A DNA stretch of 6,415 nt from positions 1-6,415 of the forward strand of contig CAZBWN010000063.1 of NCBI GenBank assembly GCA_964495905.1. The letters run 5' to 3'. How positions within the stretch are numbered: position 1 is the stretch's first letter; every line of letters starts with the position of its first letter. The notes under the pieces are model-generated. The model did not search any database and had not been told where the DNA came from. It was given only the letters and a program-made list of their open reading frames with translations. Below are positions 1 through 6,057 of the stretch, piece after piece. The translations under genes and the position numbers were made by a program. Source of the stretch: CAJBLF01 sp964495905 (GTDB lineage: Bacteria; Patescibacteriota; Gracilibacteria; Absconditabacterales; Absconditicoccaceae).

Positions 1-101
1 AGGGACACAAAAAGGGGGCAAAAAAAAGGCCCCCCTTTTCCGGGGGGGTTTTTTCCCTCCTCCTTTTTTTTTGGGGGGGGGGGGTAGGGGAGGGAGTAAT
101 T
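1..101. other. Homopolymer-rich low-complexity end, probable assembly or sequencing artefact
   Basis: This stretch is made almost only of runs of A, C, G and T, including a run of about twelve G near 73-84 and a run of C near 31-35. It differs sharply in composition from the AT-rich, normally complex DNA that starts at the 3' end of nrdR. I see no coding signal, RNA gene or ordered repeat in it. The G runs could in principle form a quadruplex, but such disordered homopolymer runs at the edge of a window are more typical of low-quality read ends. Confidence 0.7.
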
Positions 102-536
102 CTAGTCTATAAACTTTTTGAAATCTTTCAAATCATCAAATGATTTATATACGGAAGCGAACCTGACATACACCACAGGATCTATCTTTTTCAATGCTCT
201 GAGAACATCATCACCGATTTCTTTTGAGCTGATTTCATTCTTATCTATAGATCGTTCTGCTTCCAGATTATTGATGAGATTCTCTATTTGTTCCCTATCT
301 ATCTCCCTTTTGGCGAAAGCTGACAAAAGCGCCTTTTTGAGCTTCTGTCTGTCATACATCTCTTTGCTGCCATCTTTTTTGATGACAACCAATTCCGTAA
401 ATCCTTTTCTTTCAAAAGTGGTGAATCTATGTTCGCAATATTCACATTCTCTCCTTCTTCTGATGCTCTGACCATCTTCAATGACTCTTGAATCGATGAC
501 TTTAGTCTCCATACTCTGGCATTTTGGGCACTTCAT
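102..536 (-). CDS. nrdR: Transcriptional repressor NrdR
   Basis: NrdR is a zinc-finger/ATP-cone repressor that senses ATP/dATP and shuts down ribonucleotide reductase genes by binding NrdR boxes in their promoters. The 144-residue length is close to the family's usual 150 or so. The N-terminal zinc ribbon is visible as C3-P-K-C6 and C31-E-Y-C34, followed by the basic RRRR and HRFTTFER segment that contacts DNA. The ATP-cone covers roughly residues 47-137, beginning LVVIKKDGSKE. The start is fixed by the invariant MKCPKC N terminus, and the stop is TAG at 102-104. The 5' leader is AT-rich with no Shine-Dalgarno sequence, and a palindromic repeat lies 25 bp upstream. The gene has no in-frame UGA; all its glycines use GGN codons. 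No ribonucleotide reductase gene is in the window, so its targets lie elsewhere. Confidence 0.97.
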   Translation of the reverse strand: MKCPKCQSMETKVIDSRVIEDGQSIRRRRECEYCEHRFTTFERKGFTELVVIKKDGSKEMYDRQKLKKALLSAFAKREIDREQIENLINNLEAERSIDKNEISSKEIGDDVLRALKKIDPVVYVRFASVYKSFDDLKDFKKFID

Positions 537-561
537 ATTTTTATGAATTAAATATAAAAAT

Positions 562-653
562 AATTAACAATGAAGAATGAAAAATGAATAATGTCGGTAT
601 TTTTTTTTATTAATAAATAAATTCCATCATTATTAATTATTAATTATTAATTT
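562..653. repeat. AT-rich palindromic repeat, family 1, copy 1
   Basis: This element lies in the 130-bp spacer between the 733-residue gene and nrdR. Its left part (562-601) matches 3959-3998 over 40 bp without gaps, differing at seven positions, and ends in the shared core CGGTATT. Its right arm (628-652) is the exact 25-bp reverse complement of 3966-3990 in the other copy. Within this copy the two arms (568-593 and 628-653) are inverted with about 20 of 26 matching positions. It could be a decayed mobile palindrome, a weak transcription terminator for the upstream gene, or part of the nrdR leader. Function is inferred; the repeat structure is seen directly. Confidence 0.75.
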
Positions 654-666
654 TTCATTAATTTTT

Positions 667-2868
667 TTATTGTGGCATCAAGAATCTCTTATTGTAATAA
701 CTGATATTCTTGAGGAATCATTTGAACCGGATGATATCTTCACTGATAATTTTCTTCTTGGTTTCTTCAATGGTTTTCTTGCCGGAAAATGATATCCAAT
801 TATCATATCCTATTTTGAGATAGTCTTTATTGTCATCGATTTCTATCCGGTGTCTGAGGATTTCATTGAAGTCCGCTTGCAGATCCATGATAGCATTTAT
901 TATTTTTTTGTGATGATATCCATCGATATTTAAGATATCTTCGACATAAATCTTGACGAGAAGCGAGGTATCGATACCCATATTTTTTGTATTGGTTTCA
1001 TCTCTGAGGTAGGTGAGGTAGATGAGAAATCAAAAGAATGTCTCTCTGATAGTCGAGAAGATACCCAAGATAGCCAGGTCAGAATAATCATTTTTGAGGA
1101 TGATCTTATTTTCTGTGATCACCCTATAAAATTTCTTGCTGATCCAAAAATCCAGGTTATAGATATTTTCTTTGATCTGATAGACATCCTGTTCGCTTAG
1201 TCCCTTTTTTAATGTTTTCAAAAAGCCTTTCTGTTCTAGATTTTGAGCGATATCTTCATATACGGATTCGATGAATTCATTATTTGAAGCATTCACCATA
1301 CCAGATATTTCTTGTCCCATGAGTCATTTGAAGAGCTCTATGATTTTCTTATTTTTGATATAGAGCCTGATATCTTTGGGGTTGATATCTTGTAAAATCG
1401 TTGCTATGAATGTTTCATCAAAAGACTTGAGGAGTGAAATATTAGAGTAGATGTTTTTGATATCGGTCTTGTGAGGCAAGACGAATTTCTGTTTTCATGC
1501 TCTTACATTTTCTGCAGTATGTTTGTAGAAAAAGACATTTTTACCATACTGATAGAGGAGTCATCCATAGTATAATAGCGTATAATTCTTTTCATCCATC
1601 TGGTCGTCCGGTTTGCTTATCTGTTGGATGATCGGTTTTCTGAATAATCTCAGAAAGAAAGTATCGCCTCTAGAAACCCATGATCATCCGATGAGGGTGA
1701 TATAAAAATTCAATATCTTTTCCATCATTTTGGATTCTTTTTTGATCCTTTCCGGGACCTTGAAACTTTCAAGATTCTCCACATCCTCTCCGATAGAAGA
1801 CATCAGATCATTGAGGTCTTCTTTGACGGTTCATTTGGCATCTTGATCCCTAAATACTGTGATGATATATTTCTGTACTCCTCAGAAAAAGTTTTTTTTG
1901 AAATTTCTGTAATCCGTGATATAGAGCAGAAAGTTTTCCAATTGGCTATCATCTTTGCGAAAACTTTTGATGAAATCATCAAGTTTCTGTTTGTCCCAAA
2001 TCTTGGAAATCACCGTATCTGTGATCAAAAACATATCAGAATCGATGAAGAGATATCTCAGTAAGATATCAGCAGGAAGGATAGATTGCATGATTTTGGT
2101 CTCTACAGCAGAGAAGTTTTTTTTGCCCGTATACTCTTTGTTATTTTCTACAAATTCTGCGTAGATGCTCTTGGCATCACCCTTGAGCTCATCATAGAAC
2201 AACCAGGAATAGAATTCTTTGTCGGTGACGTTTTCATGGACGAAGATATCATTAAGATTTTTATAGGTAGCAAAAAGCAGAAAAAATAATTCTATCTGAT
2301 TGAGCAACTCTTTTTTGAGTGCTTTGATGATGGTAGGATTCACTTTTTTTCCGGTTTGTTGGAAGACGAATTCATAAAACGAGAACATGGTCTCTACAAA
2401 TCGATTGTAATTTTTTTCCCTATCCTTGTACGGAAATATCTTGATCCTGGAGAGGAAAACAAAGCTCAACAAAAAAACGGTATAGAGAAAATTAAGATAA
2501 TATTCTGGTGGATATGCTCTAAAGATATCTTTGACATATAAGGCGACAACGAGTGAAAGATTGTTCGCAATATTCGCAGGAGAAAAAAATCTGTATCCAT
2601 TCAAGTTCGCAGTAGAACAATAACTATAATACGTATCCACATCTTTTTGTCTGATATGCTGGCTTTCTCAGAAACCGATTTTAAATTCAAAAGGATCAAG
2701 TGTCACATCAAAAAGATTCAGCTTATAATTTTCTACGATCTTTCTATTGATGACAGAAAAAAATTCTTTCGTTGAAATGAACGAAATGAACATACTCGCA
2801 GGATTGATAGTCTGTGAGACTATTTCGTCAGGGAAAAGTGACAGAAGAACTCTTTTGAAGAGTTGCAT
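667..2868 (-). CDS. Hypothetical 733-residue protein (read with UGA = Gly)
   Basis: I do not recognise this family. With UGA as glycine one frame is open from ATG at 2868 to TAA at 667-669, without any TAA or TAG inside. It passes nine UGA codons at residues 67, 329, 346, 395, 436, 458, 515, 613 and 717. Under the standard code it breaks into pieces, all in this same frame. The protein is rich in Phe, Tyr, Lys, Asp and Ile. A hydrophobic segment lies at about 123-142 (YLNFLYTVFLLSFVFLSR) and a second, shorter one at about 190-202 (IELFFLLFATY). These could be membrane helices or buried helices; there is no signal peptide. The rest looks helical and charged, with no repeat, zinc motif or P-loop that I can see. 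An in-frame TAA at 2878-2880 bounds the start. The gene begins 25 bp after the FKBP lipoprotein gene and is probably co-transcribed with it. Confidence 0.85.
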
Positions 2869-2893
2869 ATCAGGCTTTTAAAGCGCTAAAATA

Positions 2894-3397
2894 TTATTGT
2901 TTTGCGAGGATAGTGATTTTATATCTCAATGTATCTCGTGTCTGTCTTGGATTGATATCAAAGAGGACTAACGTATTTCCACTCTCATCTTTTTCAGTTC
3001 CTTTGATGATGCCTTCAATATCTCCTAATTTTTGCATCGTTCAATTTTCGGGTATGATGCTGAGCTTATCAAAAATAAGCTGAGAGACTTTTTGTAAGTT
3101 ATTTGTATCGTACATTTTTCCATATCATTTTTCTGGTGCGATAGTAACGGTTTTTGTATCTCCTACATTCATACCTACAACCGCTTCATCCAATCCTTGG
3201 ATAACGTTTCCAGATCCTACGGAAAACATGAGAGGTGTCTGCTCGGTATTTTGATCAAAGACCTGCCCATCAGCGAAAGTGGCAGTATAGGTGATAGACA
3301 CAATATCTCATATTTTTATACTATCCTTGTTCGTACAACCGGCAATCACAAAAAGAGATAGTCACGCAATAACGAGGAAACTAAAGATTTTTTTCAT
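2894..3397 (-). CDS. SlyD-like FKBP-type peptidyl-prolyl cis-trans isomerase, lipoprotein (UGA = Gly)
   Basis: This 167-residue protein should catalyse prolyl cis-trans isomerisation and act as a folding helper outside the cytoplasmic membrane. It is visible only when UGA is read as glycine, at residues 12, 30, 91 and 119. The N terminus MKKIFSFLVIAG is a signal peptide, and I18-A19-G20-C21 is a lipobox, so the mature protein should be lipid-anchored at Cys21. The FKBP core follows: GDIVSITYTATFADGQVFD at 30-48, VGSGNVIQGLDEAVVGM at 60-76, then EKGYGK at 89-94. After this comes an insert (YDTNNLQKVSQLIF) that resembles the SlyD insert-in-flap region, and the closing strand is DTLRYKITIL. Glycines 30 and 91, both UGA, fall where this family expects glycine. 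SlyD's metal-binding His-rich tail is absent. The start is the ATG before the MKK signal sequence. No Shine-Dalgarno sequence is seen, and repeat family 2 begins 12 bp upstream. The stop is TAA. Confidence 0.92.
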
Positions 3398-3409
3398 AAA
3401 AATAATTAA

Positions 3410-3494
3410 AAGATTAAAAGATTATTAAGATTAAAATATTCTGGTTTGTAGGTTATCAATGTTTTAATATTCCAAATATTTTAATATTTTAATT
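3410..3494. repeat. AT-rich palindromic repeat, family 2, copy 1
   Basis: This is an 85-bp element that matches 4113-4197 in length and architecture. The left arm (3410-3436) is identical over 27 bp to 4113-4139. The right arm (3462-3494) matches 4165-4197 at 32 of 33 positions. The central 25 bp (3437-3461) is unrelated. Within the copy, the left arm matches the reverse complement of the right arm at 21 of 27 positions, so a hairpin with a 25-nt loop is possible. It lies between the membrane-protein gene and the FKBP lipoprotein gene, 12 bp before the latter's start codon. It may be a small non-autonomous mobile element or a regulatory hairpin. Confidence 0.82.
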
Positions 3495-3538
3495 CCCACT
3501 TATATTAAGCATCTAAGCGCATAATTCAACTGAAATAA

Positions 3539-3952
3539 TTATTTACTGACCTTATCGAGGATGAATTTTTTCCATGATTCCTGAGGACTATTGATGGTTT
3601 TGTCTTCATAATCAATATAGGAGGTAGTGGTAGCTCACGTATTAGCTTTTTGTTTTTGATACATCTCTTCAAATTTGATGATATACTCATTATCAAGAAG
3701 CATATTATTTTCATGCTCAAGAAAATATTTTGCATACTCGGATTTTTCGTAATTCACCAAAAAATTCTGTGTAAAAGCAAGTTCATCAGTTTTGCTCTGT
3801 TGTTCGATAGTCGCATCATGGATAGCGGTTTCTATAGAGACATAATTTACATACGTCCTGATTGCGATGATCATCGCAAAAAGATCCAGGATAAGAATCC
3901 CGTATTTGATACGATTTGGATATTTTCTGAGAAGTGCTTGTATATACTCCAT
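3539..3952 (-). CDS. Small single-pass membrane protein, function unknown (UGA = Gly)
   Basis: I do not recognise this 137-residue protein as a named family. A basic N terminus (LLRKYPNRIK, about 7-16) precedes one hydrophobic helix at about 17-34 (YGILILDLFAMIIAI). A mostly charged, helical and possibly coiled-coil stretch follows to about residue 105, then a Thr-rich linker and the tail SWKKFILDKVSK. The topology is probably N-in, with a soluble C-terminal domain outside. Size and layout recall FtsL/FtsB/DivIC-type division proteins, but no specific motif supports that. One in-frame UGA (3635-3637) encodes glycine; stopping there would remove 32 residues, and the frame stays open to TAA at 3539-3541. 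I chose the ATG at 3952 over the in-frame TTG at 3967, which would start inside the repeat element. No Shine-Dalgarno sequence is present. Confidence 0.75.
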
Positions 3953-3958
3953 AAATTT

Positions 3959-4048
3959 AATTAACAATTAATAATTAATAATTAATAATGGCGGTATTCT
4001 TTTATTGTTTAATATCTTCATTAATTGTTAGTTATTCGTTATTAGTTG
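3959..4048. repeat. AT-rich palindromic repeat, family 1, copy 2
   Basis: The left part is built of ATTAATA units and runs into the core GGCGGTATT at 3990-3998. Positions 3959-3998 align without gaps to 562-601 with seven differences. The arms 3965-3989 and 4024-4048 are inverted with 20 of 25 exact pairs. Four of the five remaining positions are T opposite G, which would still pair in RNA as G-U. The arms enclose a loop of about 34 nt. The left edge is only 6 bp upstream of the membrane-protein ATG, so a transcript starting further upstream would carry the element in its leader. Confidence 0.78.
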
Positions 4049-4112
4049 TATTTTAGTATTGTTATTCTTGGTTGAAAATTCAAGCCGAAATAATACAAAT
4101 TGGAAGATTATT

Positions 4113-4197
4113 AAGATTAAAAGATTATTAAGATTAAAAAATTGTGATTCCTATTTTGTTAATATTTTAATGTTCCAAATATTTTAATATTTTAATT
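4113..4197. repeat. AT-rich palindromic repeat, family 2, copy 2
   Basis: This second 85-bp copy has a left arm identical to that at 3410-3436 over 27 bp and a right arm differing at one of 33 positions from 3462-3494. The middle 25 bp (4140-4164) is unrelated. A partial extra unit, GATTATTAAGATTAAAAG, precedes and overlaps the left arm from about 4106. The right arm ends 5 bp before the mutL ATG, so this arm forms the immediate translation-initiation leader of mutL. A hairpin here could hide the start region. Confidence 0.82.
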
Positions 4198-4202
4198 AAT
4201 AT

Positions 4203-5960
4203 ATGCCGATCCGCAAACTCCCAGAATATCTCATCAATAGGCTCAAGGCAGGTGAAATCGTAGAAAGACCGGCAGCTATCATCAAAGAATTAGTGGAAAA
4301 TAGTCTGGATGCGGGAGCGACAACCATCAAGATAGATATTCATGATGGGGGAAAATCACTCATCAGTGTCGAAGATGATGGTTCGTGAATAGAGCTTTCA
4401 GATATGGATCTTTTATTTGAAAGATATGCTACTTCCAAAATCCATGGCGAACAGGATCTCTTCAATCTCATCAGTTACGGATTCCGTGGTGAAGCTTTGG
4501 CGAGTATCGCAGAAGTCAGCAAGACAACTATTATCTCCAAGACCGCATATAGCGAAATAGGGACAAAAATAACGAAATTGGGGATGGATCCGGTTATCAA
4601 ACATCAGCCCGTAGGATTCTCTCATGGGACATTGGTGACTATTCAAGATCTCTTTTACAACGTACCTGCAAGACTCAAATTTCTAAAATCTTCACAGACG
4701 GAATTTTTCTATTGCTACAATTATATCGTAGATATCGCAATCATGCATCCCGACAAAACATTTATTTTTAAAAAAAATGATAAGATAATTTTTGATCTCC
4801 AACCGAGGGAATCTTTGATGGACAGGATCATGGATATCTACAAGAAGGATCGATCGAAACATATCAAAGAAATCACACATCAAGGTGAAGAATTATCGCT
4901 CTACGGTATCGTAGGAAATGCACAATTATTATTTTGATCAGCAGAAAATATAAAAATATATGTCAATAAAAGGCCAGTCCAGGACAAGATTATAAGAAAG
5001 GCACTCATGGACGCCTATTACAGGCAGATAGCACCGAGCGAATATCCGCTAGCTATCTTGATGATCGATGCCAAACCGAGTTTCGTAGACGTCAACGTGC
5101 ATCCGAGGAAGCTTGAAGTGAAATTCGCTGACTCCAGAAAAGTATATGATGCGATATATTCCAATATCCAAAAAGCGTTATGAGAAAGCAGAATCTCTAC
5201 GATAACTCAGCAATTTTCCAGGATGGAAAATTCATCGAATTCAGCCGCTGAATCCGTTTCCATGTTTGGCGCACAGGATTTTGCCAATGTGATGCAGGCG
5301 CATGATGCACAAGAAGGATTCACCGTGCAGACAAATATAACACAAGCAAATATGTTTTCAACTAGCGAACAAGAACATCTCCGAGACAAGGAGATAGGTG
5401 ACTATAAAGTCATAGGACAATTACGAAATGCTTATATACTCCTTGAGTCTGCAGACGCGATTTTTTATATCGATCAGCATGCCTTAGCGGAAAGGATATT
5501 ATTTGAAAAGATCAAAGCAGCACCAAAAAATGCTGACTGACCTGCTTCAGAAATTTTGCTTCAACCGATTACTATCGAGGTCGCAACTATTCCAAATCTC
5601 AATCAGAAAATTGATGAAATCAATGCGCTCGGTTTTGATGTCTCTATGATAGGAGAAAACAAGATCGCTATCTATGCAGTGCCGCAGATATTTTCTGTAT
5701 ACAAAATAGATATGGAAAAAATATTTAACCATATCTTATATTTAGAGACAATCACGTTTGATTATATCTTAGACAAAATATTTGCGACTCATGCCTGCAA
5801 AGTATCCATCAAAGCAGGGGATAGACTTTCACTGCCTGAGATGAGCAACCTTGTAAAAGAATGATTCACCAATATTCCGGGCCTTTTTGTCTGTCAGCAT
5901 GGAAGACCGTTTTTCATCAAGACAGAAAAAAAAGATATCGATAAGTTTTTTGATAGGTAA
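4203..5960 (+). CDS. mutL: DNA mismatch repair protein MutL, endonuclease type (UGA = Gly)
   Basis: MutL is the ATP-dependent dimer that links MutS mismatch recognition to strand removal. The 585-residue frame is complete only with UGA as glycine, at residues 62, 245, 327, 446 and 554. The N-terminal GHKL ATPase is clear: ELVENSLDAGA at 29-39 (catalytic Glu29, Mg-binding Asn33), DDGSG at 58-62, ATSKI at 76-80 and GFRGEAL at 93-99. VNVHPRKLEVKF closes the transducer domain near residue 300. A short Ser/Gln-rich linker (about 327-395) leads to the C-terminal domain. There GQLRNAYIL, DQHA(x2)E(x4)E at 424-435, ACKVSIK at 531-537 and CQHGRP at 564-569 mark the metal-dependent nicking endonuclease form found in bacteria without MutH. 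CQHGRP has Gln where CPHGRP is usual. An in-frame TAA at 4197-4199 fixes the ATG. No Shine-Dalgarno sequence is seen. The stop is TAA. No mutS is in the window. Confidence 0.97.
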
Positions 5961-5997
5961 TTGGTGATTGTTCCCTCTCTTATTGTATCCCAAGCAT

Positions 5998-6057
5998 AAA
6001 AAAAACCCCTCGTAGAGACGTTGTAATGCAACGTCTTTACGGAGGGAGTTTTTTTTT
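5998..6057. terminator. Bidirectional intrinsic terminator between convergent genes
   Basis: An eight-A tract (5998-6005) and a nine-T tract (6049-6057) flank a strong hairpin. The core stem pairs 6011-6023 with 6029-6041, thirteen pairs including one G-U, closed by a 5-nt loop. Imperfect CCC/GGG pairing and the A/T tracts extend it outward. It lies 37 bp after the mutL stop and touches the stop codon of the convergent gene, so it can end transcription from both sides. The core resembles GTAGAGACGTTG-type palindromes that I recall as dispersed repeats in other bacteria. Confidence 0.9.

Larger units (their letters stand above)
3953..4202. promoter_or_regulatory. Divergent intergenic region upstream of mutL and the membrane-protein gene
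   Basis: The two genes diverge from this 250-bp AT-rich spacer, so promoters for both should lie here. Most of it is taken up by one copy of each palindromic repeat family (3959-4048 and 4113-4197), leaving about 64 bp of unique sequence between them. A weak sigma-70-like pair facing mutL, TTGGTT at 4068-4073 and TAATAC at 4091-4096 with a 17-bp spacer, lies in that unique part. In DNA this AT-rich such matches arise by chance, so I do not call a specific promoter. Confidence 0.4.

Noticed and set aside
118..471. Plus-strand open frame of 117 codons
   Set aside because: It lies fully opposite nrdR, which has unmistakable family motifs; the plus-strand frame is a shadow.
718..2868. Four separate small genes at 718-981, 1030-1320, 1882-2640 and 2668-2868
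   Set aside because: They share one frame, and the gaps between them contain only TGA and no TAA or TAG, so they are one 733-residue gene.
3063..3081. Hairpin AGCTTAT / ATAAGCT
   Set aside because: A 7-bp stem inside the FKBP coding region with no T tract; chance in AT-rich coding sequence is likely.
3650..3964. Plus-strand open frame of 104 codons
   Set aside because: It is antisense to the membrane-protein gene and has no recognisable product.
3965..3967. TTG start giving a membrane protein five residues longer
   Set aside because: It falls inside the palindromic repeat, and an ATG follows in frame at 3952 with a typical N terminus.
4068..4096. Sigma-70-like promoter TTGGTT-17-TAATAC upstream of mutL
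   Set aside because: Both boxes match the consensus poorly and the region is so AT-rich that such pairs are expected by chance.
4203..5864. mutL as several separate genes or a decayed pseudogene
   Set aside because: All pieces lie in one frame separated only by TGA, domain motifs run in order to the C terminus, and the same pattern affects the neighbouring genes, so recoding explains it better than decay.
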